Below are positions 11,837 to 24,300 of a stretch of 64,000 bases of DNA, piece by piece; within the stretch, counting starts at the first letter, position 1; each line of letters begins with the position of its first letter. The DNA is taken from assembly GCA_020747015.1 (NCBI GenBank), contig JAGTJM010000013.1, positions 682,001 to 746,000 of the forward strand. The letters run 5' to 3'. The notes under the pieces were generated by a model that did not search any database, was not told where the DNA came from, and worked only from the letters and a program-made list of their open reading frames with translations. A program made the translations under genes and the position numbers. This stretch comes from Pyrenochaeta sp. MPI-SDFR-AT-0127. Lineage: Eukaryota; Ascomycota; Dothideomycetes; Pleosporales; Cucurbitariaceae.

Positions 11837-12328
11837 ATTAAAGAAGCACCTGGTTGCGCATCAAGGGTGCATTGACTCAGAAGGCGCGTCGTGACATCTA
11901 CGTAGTGGGCTGACGATGCGCGCACATTTCGAGATGACGTCGTGCCTCGACGTCTGGACCCTGGGCTTGCCCCCGCGCATCTTCGTTTGCGCCCCGCACC
12001 GCCACTATCACCACACCCACTATCATAGCCAGTAACACACACCGCAAAAGACTGCTGAAATTATTTAAGCAATACGTCAGTTATTGACTCGTACCTTTGA
12101 ATTCGCGCATGGCCAGGTTTATTTTACTGAGTCAGCGCAAGAAGATTCAATATTCACCATAGGCAGTCATGTCAAAAGACTCCCATGGAAAGTTGTGCCA
12201 GAATGGTCTTCCCTTGGGTCATGTACTTGATCAGATGGTTTGATCAGGGGATAGTGATGGATTTGGACACAATGTGGCAAGGATCCAAGTTCAAATCAGG
12301 CTCTCTTAGTTGGACCATGTAAAATATG
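11837..12328. other. Intergenic region between the SAC and AIM9-like genes
   Basis: This is the promoter side of the SAC gene and the 3' side of the phosphotransferase gene. No further gene is seen. The part next to the SAC start is GC-rich. Confidence 0.5.
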
Positions 12329-14103
12329 TCAAAACGGCCAGATTCTGCGAACCTCCTCTGGCGACATGTTGAACTCGTTGCTCCTGCGCATGAATTCTTC
12401 AAGCAACTCCTTATTCTGCCGTTGTTTCAGCACAAAGTCGAGATGAGGGGGAATCCAGCCCTCAGAATCAGTGTCGAGGAGCTTTCTGGCGATTTCTTGG
12501 ATGCGACGAGAGCTGTGATATTGTTGAAATTGCTGGCTATGCTTCTGTATCTCCCCGCAAAAGCTCAGGGGGCAATCTCTTAAAAAGCCTATATCCTCCC
12601 ACGCCTCGGCGACTTGGATAAGACAGGCGTGAAGTGGTATCAAACCCTCTTCTGAGACTTCGCCGCTTCGAACGAAAAGATCCTGCAGGAATGGGGGCAT
12701 GAACAAGGCTTTGTATGCTTGCGGATTGTGCACTGAAGTGGCCACTTCATACACCTTAGCCATCTTAGCGTCCCTCAATTTGAAATCAGCAATTCGCTTG
12801 TCATCGTCGTCCATGCTCTCGTAACCCTGGGGTAGCTCAGGCATTGATGAGTCTAGGACAAAGTCTTCGTCAACTGACAGGAAATCCGGAAAACGAGATT
12901 GTAAATACAAAGGTGCGACTACCGTTGACTGCCAGTCAATAAGCGAGACGATCTTTGTGGGTTCTTTACCAGAGACGAATATGTTGCCCATGTGGAGATC
13001 TGTGTGCCACAAGACAGGATGGGAGAACCTGTCCATAAGAGTGCCTGAATTGAGCCTAGACATGACTTCACTAGCCATCTTTAGCACGGCAATCTTCTCT
13101 TCAACGGATTCGCAGGGCCTTTCCGACATATCCCTCGTTTTGTGTTCAACGCGTGCAATTTCACGTTCTACAAGCGCGGTACCGTAAGAGGATAAATTCG
13201 ACCCTATCGCAAGACATTAGCGAGGAAGCTCAACTGCGCAGGTATGGCTCACATGGTCCTCGATCAAGACTCGGAGTTAAAGATGTGGTTGCTCCTATTT
13301 CTTTATTGGCCCACCCTCGCTCGCAAGACGGCCCTATGCAGAACTGTCCAGAAGGATCCGCGTCAGGGCTTAGCGTAAGGCGAGTCTCGCCGTCAGTCAG
13401 AGAGTCCCGGAGGTACAGATTTCCACTGGCTGGAAAGCGTATTGCTGCCAGCTCACCTTCCAGTCCTGTTACCTGCTGGACAAGGACAAAGCGATCATAA
13501 TCATTCATAGTACCCCATGCCTCGAATAATTGTACTCCAGGTGCCCTTTCCATGATAATGTACTCAGCGCCGACAGAATTTGACCCGTCAGAACTCCAGG
13601 AAAGAACCCTAGGGACGGGGATCTGAGTGTGCATTCTTACTGGTAGTGGTCACATGGTCATTCTGGGTACGACAGCATGGGTTGAGGGCGAAAGGCTTAC
13701 GGTATTGAAGGACAGCAACCTCTGAAGCAGTCGTATACTTGGGTGGGCCAGCAATGGGGAATGGAATCTTGGCAATGAATTCGGTCCCATCATCTTTGCG
13801 CATAACCATTGCTTTGCTGAGCCCTCCCTCCATCTTCTCGATGGCTTGAATCGGAGAGAATGGGCCGCCAGCAGTAGCAGCTATTGTACAGAGCTTATCA
13901 ACGTCAAATCGCACGTATCTTCGCTTAAAAGCATGGGCTTCATTGATAAAGAAGCGGCCGTTCGTATAGGTAAATAGTTCTTCGCGGCTGATAGGTTTGC
14001 CCCGACATGTAATGGAGAGGGATCGTGAGTAAGCAGGTATAGACAGCAGCCTCCTTCCCCAAACCTTTAATTTGATGGTGTTAAACATTTGTGATGATGT
14101 CAT
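12329..14103 (-). CDS. AIM9-like phosphotransferase (APH/ChoK kinase fold), probably mitochondrial
   Basis: This is a member of the aminoglycoside-phosphotransferase-like kinase family whose yeast relative is Aim9. Exons are 14103-13701, 13639-13253 and 13203-12329, giving 554 residues. The N-terminus (first about 35 residues) is rich in Arg, Ser and Lys and lacks acids, like a mitochondrial presequence. Then come a Gly-rich nucleotide loop (EGGLSKAMVM), the Lys strand EFIAKIPFP, the hinge EYIIMERAPGV, the catalytic loop HTDLHMGNIF (Asp about 332) and the Mg-binding SLIDWQS (Asp about 353), so the kinase looks active. The true substrate of this family is not established. Both introns are phase 1, and splicing gives the continuous blocks VLQYLRMHTQIPVP and RGPWSNLSSYG. 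Confidence 0.87.
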
Positions 14104-14794
14104 AACTGTCGCTCTTTCATGTTGGCGGTTGTGTTCGACGTCCTAAGTTCGCTTCAACGTTTGGACTAAGTTGTTGAACTCAAGAGGTGCGACTGTCATA
14201 TGCCCCACCTCACCGGGGCACGTACCTCACGCGACTATAAAATAACATTCATCCATGTCTGTATACTTATACTATCAAAATGAGCAGACTTTAATTTGGA
14301 TGCACTTATGCTACAGATATACATGATCGGTAGAGTCTATCATTACCCAACAAGTTCAAAAGGGAGACGGTAGCCATAGACTTTTGCATTATATACGCAA
14401 TGGATGTACCTTCTATACCTAACCCAATGATTGCTATCATCTTGGTTTGAAGGAGCTGCAGAGACTCAAGCCAAGGTTGGAGGCTGATTGCTCCACAAGA
14501 GAGTAGACTGTTGTGTGATAAGGGGGGTGCTGGGCGTCAGAACCGCGAGACTTCGATGCGTCACAGCACTAGGCAGACTTGATGTGAAACTATAATGGTT
14601 CGTGCAAATACAACCCATAAGTGGTGCGATTTTTCCATATCATAGGCAATGCAAAGTTTCCGTATTATCATATATATATGTGGACATGATTGCTATGAAA
14701 TTCACGTTACTTTTGGAGGCTCTGCACCCAGTTTGGTCCCCCCCAGATTTGAAAGCTTTTTGTTCAAGTGGATGGCTAGCACTGAGATAGATAC
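14104..14794. other. Intergenic region between the AIM9-like and GAD genes
   Basis: No coding pattern is seen. It holds the promoter of the AIM9-like gene and the 3' end of the glutamate decarboxylase gene. Confidence 0.5.
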
Positions 14795-16968
14795 TTAGCA
14801 AACAGCATGAGTCTTTCCAGTCTGTCCTTGCAAGCTGTGCTCTTCATCCGAAAAGAGACTCATTGAGTTTTTCCTGAAGATGGGGGTGACGAGAGTTGAT
14901 CGGCGTCGCATAGCAAATTGGTGTCTGTAATTCCGGTCAGCAGCTTGTCTTATTCAGCTAGATTCGAAAAGGTGATACATACTCTTTGTGTTCCTGGATC
15001 TTCTTTACATCGAGTGCATCGAGGGTTTGCATTGCGAGCTTGAAGTCGGCGATGAGCGCGTCACACCGTGATTTGGTAAAGTCCTCGCGTACGACGACAC
15101 GAATCATCTTCATCTTCTCAGAGTGTGGGGCCATGGTGTAGGCCGGGACGACCCAGCCACGCTCACGGAGTTGATGAGCACTTGAAGAACTGTTAGCAAC
15201 ATGGTTCCAGCTTTGGTGAACTGGAATTCAAGATTAAGAAACTTACACAGCGAACTCATCATACTGCTTGCCGAGATCCTCATCAATTCGGCAAGCGACA
15301 AGAGGCAGACCCTCACCACCCTTCTGGCTCATAATGATGAAACCCAGCGCCTCCAAGTTCGCAGCTAGATAGTCGGCTGTGCGTGTCAAGTTGAGCATTA
15401 TCCTCCTGTATCCGCGCTTACCCAGACGGATGAGCTGATAGTACTGTCCGATGATCTGACTAGCTCCACGCGAGAAGTTGAGCGTGAACGACGCTTGATC
15501 AGCACCAAGGTAGTTGATGTTGAACACAAGCTCTTGGGGCAGGTATTTGGGGTCACGCCACACGATCCAACCAACACCAGGATAGACAAGGCCGTACTTG
15601 TGGCCGGAGACGTTGATAGAGGTCACCTTGGGAAGACGGAAGTCCCAGAGAAGACCTGGGTTAACAAAGGGTGCGACAAAGCCGCCGGACGCTGCATCCA
15701 CGTGGATGTCGACGTCGATGTTGCGCTCGATCAAAAGATCATTGATGGCTTTGATATCTTCGTATTCGCCTGTGTATGTGGTTCCAAGGATGGCGCCTAT
15801 ATCATTAGCAAGACATGAATGTGAGAATTAGGATCGAAAAAGTCATACATATTCCGATAGTGTTCTCATCACAAAGATCAACCGCTTCCTTTGGATCGAT
15901 CACATAACGCTCAGTTGTGCAGAACACATATTTCTCTTCGACGTCAAAGTATCGGCAGGCTTTCTACCGGGAGTTAGGAGACGATACCATTAAGATTATT
16001 GTAACGCAACGAGGAAGTCAAGTATTTACCTCCCAGCAGACTTGTACAGCCGAATTCATAACCATGTTGGGCTTGTCATATGGCTTGCCCTCTGCCTTGC
16101 GCTTGTTCTGCCAGAGTTTCTTCATGGCGAGCACTCCCAACTAGACAATGTCAGCATAAATTTTCCAAATGTTCACCTTTCTGACATTTCCTTACCATGA
16201 TAGCCTCAGAAGAGCCGATAGTAGATGTGCCGATTGTATTTGCATCCGCTTCCGTGGGAGCATTGAACAGCCTTGCGATCATGGAAACGCATCCTGTGCG
16301 CTTGTCAGTTTTGCTTCTTTGGACAGGCTCCAGCTGCGAGTGCCCTACGATTCTGGATGTCTGCGCTAACGGGGTATTCTTCATAATCGATGAAGTTCTT
16401 GGAAAAGGCGTCGCTGTATTATATTCGTTATTCGTGTGTTCATTGGGTTGTACCACTCAAGGTACAGGGTTGTGACGTACACCATGAGCTTCTCAGCTTC
16501 GTCTTCCTGTGTAGATTCGTTAATATTGGCTACAGAGTAAAAGATACCGTGGAGAGTGTACCATGTATGTAGTGACAAACGAAGCCAGATTCAACGTTGG
16601 GGTGCCATCAAGTGTGAGGTCATCCTTGATCATACGATATGCTCTGTCGAAGCGTTAGCGTGATTCTTCCCATCTACCCCGGGAGTTCCTGAGTTCTAGT
16701 ACAACGTACACCTGCGGAGGCATCTCGTGATCCTACAGAGCTCTAATTAGCTTCGAGAGACCGGTGGCTATACCGTGAGTACACGTACGGGCATCTCATG
16801 CCTGGGCAGATCTTCCGCCGCCCATTTGCTGCCATACACGGTTGCCGCATAGTCATCAGCCTGGTCCTCTGGAGTCAGATCAATCTTGCTCGTGCTCTCA
16901 ATCTGTTCAAACTGGGCCCTCTCCTCCGCGACCTCCGCAATGGTAGCTACGCGATTGATGTGAACCAT
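14795..16968 (-). CDS. Glutamate decarboxylase (PLP-dependent), 11 exons
   Basis: This enzyme converts L-glutamate to GABA and CO2 and feeds the GABA shunt in the cytosol. Eleven exons were traced: 16968-16789, 16732-16710, 16643-16562, 16506-16481, 16413-16349, 16293-16196, 16140-16030, 15963-15849, 15796-15247, 15180-14983 and 14924-14795. They sum to 1578 nt, or 525 residues, a normal length for fungal GAD. Landmarks are DLPRHEMP near residue 55, FSKNFIDYEEYP, CVSMIARLFNAP, IGICAILGTTYTGEYED, the cofactor-facing HVDAASGGF and the PLP-binding Lys in NVSGHKYG (about Lys300). Two exons are only 23 and 26 nt. A basic, Ser-rich C-terminal extension follows the core; whether it works like the plant calmodulin-binding tail cannot be told. 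Confidence 0.93.
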
Positions 16969-18581
16969 GATGCTCTGAACAGTCCGCCAGCTGCTGCGGT
17001 ATACTCAATTGATGTAGGGAGGTCTGGCAAGAGACAAAGATAGAGAAAACAAGAGCAGGAAGTAAGAGTGAGAACGAGTAGCGGGCACGGCACAAAGCCA
17101 GCGTTTTATCACTCACCCCATGGAAGATTACGTCCACAGCCTAGCTCCCATCCAGCTCAGCACAGCTACCCCACCATGCCACCCAAGATGCATGTGGAAC
17201 GCGATCCTGCAAGCCCGCCCACCATTCAACGTGTCATTGCGGGGGTTGTCACAAAGGGCCTCGCTGCCTGTCCGCCAATTCCCCAAATCTGCAATCTCAC
17301 CGATTGCCCTTTGTCCTGGCCACGTCAAGAAGGCCACTTTCACACCACACGTCTCTCCACCGTCACGGCTCCGCGGTGCTAATGTGGCCAGGGCTCCATG
17401 GCGGGGCATGACGGCCATCGCTAAGCATTTGCCCGCGAAGCTTGTCTCTCTTCATGGCCCTCATATTTCACCGCCTTGGATATTAGCTTGGCCTGATAGA
17501 GCAATAGGCTAACGTCTGTGGGATAGGATATGGCAGAGTCTAGAGGAGTAGCGGGAGGCTGCTGGGATAGGTCAGGAACGCTCTAGATGACGCCGCCCAT
17601 GCTGATCAGCCCTCCAGCACGGTACTTTCCATGATGCCTTGGATAGCTGTGGGCTTCAAACGGGTCGCTTATGTTGTTTCATTCCAGCTGCGCCTTCGAC
17701 TCTCCATCACCGCTTTATTGCAAAGCAAACCATCCACAGAGCGCCGCCTGGTCCAGCCAGCAGACGCTCTAGGTACACGTGTAATTGCTATCTGTGCCCT
17801 AAAGCTTCGGAGTCTTGTCATGAGAACTGATTGGACAATATTCATCTGAGCTGAAAGATAGGGCTGCGGGCACGATTGTGGCGTGAACCCAAAGCTGCGG
17901 GACTACGATCCGGAACGAAGCCATCGCTTGAGGCGCTCATCAGCTCACTTTTGCTGCGACGTAAGCCTTTGTTGTAAGCATATTGAAATATACGAGCTTG
18001 GTCCTAGCGATACGTGGCTACGCGTGTATGATGAGGACTGCAGGAGATTAATGCTAGTCATGCGTGTATTAGGGTATTCCTTTCTCGTACAAAGTTTGTG
18101 CCCATCACATTATCCCGCCTCGTGTTCTCGTAGCTCATGCAAACAAAAGATCAGCAAGAATGCGACCATTTCCAAGTACACCAATGGGAGGAAATCCCTG
18201 CTGCAAAGTGCCACCACATACTTGGGAAACAGCGAAGTACGATACGCGATGAAACAGTAAAATCAAGTCTCATCTCCACAACTCCACAAGTACGCCTCGC
18301 TCGAAATGCTCAGGACCCACTTGATAACCATTTTGACTATACCCATGCTGCCGAACCAATTCAAAGTGTGCAACTTGTCAATTCTTGATCTTGCAGCGCT
18401 CCAGTACCAATACCGGTATTGCGAGATGACGTCGCTGCCGCGTGCTGGAAGCTGGCGGCGGCATTTCCAAAGCGACATGTCCCTCGTATGTTTTCCTCGT
18501 CAATTCATTCGCCTGGTACATTTTTGATCGGGTCCGTATGTGCTAGAATATGCCCGGATATTACCCCTACCCTCCCTCACA
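16969..18581. other. Intergenic region, 1.6 kb, no gene seen
   Basis: The part just upstream of the GAD start (about 17.0-17.5 kb) is GC-rich and carries several overlapping ORFs of up to 130 codons on both strands; none resembles a protein family. It probably contains the long promoter of the GAD gene and the 3' flank of the Zn2Cys6 gene. Confidence 0.5.
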
Positions 18582-21392
18582 TCATATGATGTTTGCGATG
18601 CTGATCCGACTTGTGCTGGACTGTGCTGGACTCGCGGTTGGCGCGGGCTTTGGCGGAGAACGGATCTCGGGTGCTAGCTGAACCCTCTTCAATGGATTGT
18701 GCGGCGGGGGATAGTAGGTCGGCGGCTGTGCGGTTCTTGGTCGGTGTTCTTTTATTAGTTGGCGTATCATGTGTTCGATTCTTCCCCAGTCGTCCCAATC
18801 CGTACTGCTGTGCTCTGGTGAGCTAGACGCTACTCGTAGAGGCAGCGCATCGCGCATTGGCTCATCAAAACTTTGAGGCCGAGTGACGGTGCGTGGGGAT
18901 ACCTGTGGCGATTTTGAAGAACTCAAATCCATGCCTGCCCAGACCCATGAATGTTCCAAGCTCCCTTGAGCATCACCACTAACGTATGCCATCATCTCTT
19001 CATCGTGTTCCAACTGTTGGAGGCTACCACGACCACTTCGAACGCGTTCTCCCAAATGTTCCAAGAAGAACACAATATTCCTACCACACGCAGCGTTGAT
19101 CTGTCTCGTGGTCCCAATGGCGGTCATGAGGTGCAGGCACATCAGTGCTGCATCATAATCGCCAGAGAAGCAAAGAACAAGAACGCTTCGCCACAGGTGC
19201 AGGCATACCATATTGCTTGCGATTGGCGTCACTCTTGCATGCCAGCTCTTCTCAGACTCGGATTTGGGCGGATTGTGCAGAATTCTCGAAATGTACTTTG
19301 CAGTCTCCTGGGCAATCACAGTACATCTACCTAGTGCATCAGATCGTTCCGCGGGGCGACAGACTGGCGTGATATTGCGCCTGTAAAGGTAAAATCGGCC
19401 AGAGAGTAATGTTATGATCGTGGGTAATGCTGCAGCTTCGAGAGAAGCAATAGAGTCCAGCTGATACGAATCCGGAAGTAATGACTGTTTCATGCGGAAC
19501 TGTCCTTCAAATGCTTGAACTACATGAGGAAGTATTACACTAGACTTGAGAGCCTGAAAAAGTTCCGCATATAGCCTTGTGGTATGAATGGTGGCAACAA
19601 AACCAGTGAACGGTTCTGCATTGGCTTGAGAACGAAAAAAGCCCTGAGGTTGAATATAGCGATCTTCGACTGGGGCAGGAAGTGACATTTCGCAGTCGTC
19701 CTCATGAATTATCATCGATCTGTTCGTTTCCAAAGATACTGTCCTGCACCAAAAGTCAGTAAGTTCATTAGCAGATTGTAAACAAAGTATTACCTATCGC
19801 GCACGTAGATTGCCCACCACAGTCTCCTCCTAACTTCGCCATCGACGGCGGACCAGCAGTCCACTTCTGGGCTTATCTGTAACTCCTGGGCTATTCTGGC
19901 GGCAGACGCAAGCCACATTGAACCAAGGGACCTTTTGTTACTCTCTGCCGCAAACACGCTCATTAGAAATGCTGCTTGTGCATGCCTTATTGTAAACTCG
20001 TGTGACCACGGCGTCAGAGCCTGAGTTGCGATGTCGGCGAATGCTTGCCCCTTTGGTGCAGTATTGGGAGGGCTATGGGGAGTATTCACAGCCTGCAAAC
20101 TGCCACATGCCAATACCGCGAAGAACAGCCCGATCCACTCATGTGATGCCCCTTCAAAGCTCCTGGATGTATAGACTTCATCAACTTCATGTTGGAACGT
20201 TGGCCAATGTACGACGGGATACCAAGCATGGACAGAGTCAAGGTAGTATCGAGAGAGCTGTGCGTAATCCGCTCGCAGTGGTACCTCAGGCAACCCTGGA
20301 ACTGGTTCAATAGGTATGCTCTGATATTGATGAGGTGTGCTGAATACTCCTCGACTGTACTCCCGGATGTTTTTGCGAACATGTTCAAACGAGTTCATAA
20401 CGGGCACCGACACGCGATGAGGCACTGCCACAGTTCCAGCAAGAGTTTCCGAATGTCGACGTTTCATTTCCGTTCGATCATTGTCCAAGGGCTCGTACTC
20501 TGAAGTTTTTGTTCGCAGTTGAGTGTTCATCTGTGTCAACTCGGCAATTTGACTTTGGAGATCTTGAACCTGTCTGTACAATGATAAGTGCTCGCCTTCT
20601 TGAATTAAAGAAGCTAACATACTTGATAGACGACATACGACGGTTGGTTTCCTTGGTGAACTGGCACTTGTGGTTGCGACTCGAACATTCTGAGCAAGCT
20701 GAAGTCTCTGTAGCATCACACTGTAGCCTTGGTCAGTAAAGGTGGCAAACTACAAAAGAAACTCGCAGTATATGACGAGGAATCCGTGCCCTCACACAGA
20801 AGTGGCAAAGTGAGGTTGGTATGCAGTTGGGTACGGTCAAAGCGAACAGACTGCCAGCTAAGACTACGGTGAACACTGGCCATGTGCTCTACCAAAAGAT
20901 GTTCCTGGCAAGGTCATTGCCACTGTCTAGTAGACGTAAGTTCCATCTGTCCTCTACGGACCAATCCGTTCTAAAGACGGAGTTCTATCCAACCCCACAT
21001 CGATGTTCCTCTCTGCTTTGGGCACCACTCTAGACTTGACTTACCTTGACTTTGCGCTCTCTGCAAGCATCGCATGAGGGGTCTTTCCTTCGTTGCCTGT
21101 AGGCACGTTTTTGCGCGTTCAAATTCGCGGACGATATTTGAGTTGGAGAAATAATCAGGCTTGGACTGTCATGGTTCTGCATCTCAGGTAGGCTTCCTGA
21201 AGCAGTACTTGGTGAAGTTGAATGGCTATATGAATTAGAAGAGTATCCTGGTGATCTGGATCCCAACTGTGGCAGGCTGGGAGCAGTGAGCGTAGCCGTG
21301 CGAGCTGCTGACGGAGCTATCGCGAATGGGTTCGGTGGCGGTACCATGGTATGTGGAGAACCCCCACTCGATCCTGGAGGAGATGTGCGCAT
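18582..21392 (-). CDS. Zn2Cys6 transcription factor with Fungal_trans domain
   Basis: This is a nuclear regulator of the Gal4 type. Exons are 21392-21045, 20720-20623, 20573-19794 and 19743-18582, giving 795 residues. A disordered Ser/Pro/Thr-rich N-terminus leads to a basic stretch (KRAYRQRRKDP) and the zinc cluster with Cys107, 110, 117, 125, 128 and 135. A coiled coil follows (QVQDLQSQIAELTQMNTQL), likely for dimerisation. The middle homology region carries marks such as ACGSLQAVN, RRRLWWAIYVRDR and LLSGRFYLYRRN. The C-terminus is Pro/Ser-rich. The first intron (324 nt) is long for this window and falls exactly between Lys116 and Cys117 of the zinc cluster. The regulated genes are unknown. 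A 3.9-kb upstream region is gene-free, which fits a heavily regulated promoter. Confidence 0.9.
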
Positions 21393-24300
21393 GGTTGCGA
21401 AGAAGAATCCGGATAGCGTTGACCTGAAGACAAGTTTCTATTGACCATGCGAGGGTGAAAGGCGGTTGCGACAGAATAGGAGGAGCGGTAGGAAACAGCA
21501 GGTAGTGTCGGCAGCAACCGAGCACGCTACGGTTCGGGGTCACCAACGAGTCGAATAGCTCGTGGCACCGGTTGTGTGTGAGGGACCAATAAAGGCGGAT
21601 CGTTTAGCACATACCGTTGCTTCGCTTGAAGGGAAAGGAGCTAGAGCGAGGACGATTAGGATGACTAACGGGCCTACCAGCTGAAGTGGAGTACCCGTAC
21701 ATGCAAGTGGCCCAAGAACGGGATGTCGAGTGACTCGGGTATCAGAGCTGGAAGTGCAGAGATCGGGTGCTCCGTGTCGCTTGAGTAAGTCTTGCCAGGC
21801 AAGCGCCCGGGTCTGACCAGAGGAGCCCAAGCGTAAGATGACGACCAACACACCCAGTTTCTTGAACCCCAGAAAGAGTTTGCAGAAGGGCCTAATATGT
21901 ACGGTGGCTAATTCTCCGCGCTTGGATGAAGGTAGTATATTTGGAGGACAACAAGGGGTGCAGTGAACGCAACAAAAGCGGGCAGAGTTCAACGAGCAGC
22001 CACTGGAGGGGATCACACCCAGTTCAGGGTTGCTGTGTGGAGCAGATCCCAAAGAGATTGACGCTGTGGCGGTGATCAGCTCGAATGCCGACTACAGTTT
22101 GAGTAATGGCCGGCGAACCTTGGTGAGAAGATTCAAGAACAGGGTCTAGTCGCCACTCCAACTTTCGATACCGGGTGAGTGCAATGTAGAGTGCAGGGGA
22201 TTGGCCTGCGTATTCCCCGCGGAACGTTTTTACCTTGTAATGGATGGTGGGCTAGAGGGGGACATGAGAGACCTGGTCATAGTACCCGACGTACCGAGCA
22301 TAAGAGGGCTTAGAGAGGTTTGTTGAACAGCAGAAGGGTGGTACTCATGCATTTGACATACCGATAGTCCCGAGGATAGGAAAGCTTACTGCGAGTCGGG
22401 CAGGCCAAAAGTGCCTAGAAGGTAATTTCGCCTCCGTCAAAACGGCTGGGCCGTCAGATGTCATGCACAAAAGGGAGCTTGTGCTTCGTGAGATCTGCCC
22501 AATGGTCCGTCGTACGTACGGGCAACGATACCTTAACGTCTGTGGAAACGCGCGAAGCGATGGTCTCTACTCGCCTGCCCAATAGCGGCGTCATGGCTCC
22601 GTAGTTGCGTCGGATGTAGATCCGGGCGGCTAGTTCTAGAGTCCCTGATGGAAGCCAGTCGTGCTGGGATCTTACGACGTGACTTGGATTTGAGGTTGAT
22701 CTATTTCGTTGCCTGATTGCGGAATACGGTCACACGTCTCCTCCCAAACTGTCAACGCGAGACCAATGCGGCAACAAGCAGCCGTAAGGGGGAGGCTGCA
22801 TACAGGATGCCTCTTCGCTAACGCCTGCGCCATGGCGAGAGCACACACGGCTGGGAGCCTGCAGCACGAGGTTTCTTCTCGGTTGAACTGGTCGGGGGGG
22901 GGGGGGGAGGGGCTGGATGAGACGACGGCGGGCGAGGCGCAAGGCGGATGTAGCATGTCCACCAGCAAGGGCAGGCTGATCCATTGTAGTGGACCACTAC
23001 CGAAGCTGCATGTGGCCGACCTATGGGAGCTATGAAAAGCTCAACTTGCAGGAGCAAATTTTCGGCATGCGGCGAGCCACAGCCGTTCCAGTTACCGTGC
23101 ATGTTCCGATTTGTTGGCCAGTTTTGGGGCATGCATGGGAGGACAGCGGCATGTCAGTTGGAGCCAAGTCAAATTTCACCAGACAGATGGAAGCCTGCCT
23201 CATCTCCGTCAGGAGGGTTTAGCAAAGGCTTCAGCCAACCGTTGGTGGACCAGCACGCCGTCCCAGACGCTGTTCAGCTCGCCAGCAGTGCAGCAAACGC
23301 ACCATCCCTGCGCGAGCCGTCAACCTGTGTGGCACCCGCCTGGGAGAAAACGTGTTACCCCACGTTGCAGCGCGTGTCCGCACCCGTCCCGGATGGACCC
23401 ACAGGGCTCAAAGAACATCGAACATCGAACATCCAGCGACTTTCTAGCCTGTACCACGGTAGGCCAGTTCTGGCGGTTCTCGTCCTTGGCATCAATACAA
23501 CCATCAAGCCCCCCAGCCGCACATGGGAAACCAGATCCCGGTGCGAGGCGACCAAAAACCTGGTTGGTGTGGCATCGAAACAGGTGCCAACTGCCGGACC
23601 GCCGTCTAGACCGCGATGCTAGCCCTTTGCCACTGGCACTGACAGCTGCCGAGTAGCAAGCGTGCGGATCTCGTGCCTTTTGAGGCTTTCGCCGGACGTC
23701 TCAGGCACATTACCATGCCTTCCACACACGCGGCAGGATACAACGCTGGCACCATGCGCGCACGAGCGAGCACGACTCTTGGGCGTCGGATGAGAGATAT
23801 CGATCTGCTGGTTGCACGCAGACACGACGTCGTTTTAGGTGCATGGCCTGACATGTTCAACGTTTTGGCGTGGCTTGTTCGATGGGGACGATTGAGTTGA
23901 GCACATCGTGCCTTGTGCCTCGTCGCCCATGTCCGCCTGGACGACAAGGCCGCACTGGTGGCATCCGATGGCGGCCATCGATAATTGATTCGACGCTGTA
24001 CCTCTCTACTCTGCATGGCATGGGGCGCGTGTGGCCTGGAGAGATTGAGGCATCCACGTGAAGAGATCTGCATGTCGGATCGCTCATGATTGCGTGGCCC
24101 CTGAGCGGGTCGGCAGCTTCCGCGTCAGGAAGAAAGCCGATAGACAAGAAAAGACAATGGTGTAGCAAAAAAAAACTGTGGTCCTGGAAAAATGTCGAAT
24201 CGACGCCGCCCGCCATGCACCACCCAACGGAGGGAGCAAGGGCATTGGGCGGGCTGCAAAACGGCTTGGCAAACCCGGTGCTGAGCGCTGTGGCTGGCAG

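Noticed and set aside
12280..12310. Possible tRNA B-box (gttcaaatc)
   Set aside because: No matching A-box or acceptor stem can be placed around it; it lies next to the 3' end of the AIM9-like gene.
21540..22052. 170-codon minus-strand ORF as a first exon of the Zn2Cys6 regulator
   Set aside because: No splice link to the exon at 21392 was needed; the regulator already has a good ATG and N-terminus. The ORF composition is not protein-like.
23023..23656. Two overlapping plus-strand ORFs of 199 and 181 codons as a gene
   Set aside because: They lie in different frames of the same GC-rich DNA, which is expected when stops are rare. No motif, signal peptide or splice pattern supports either.
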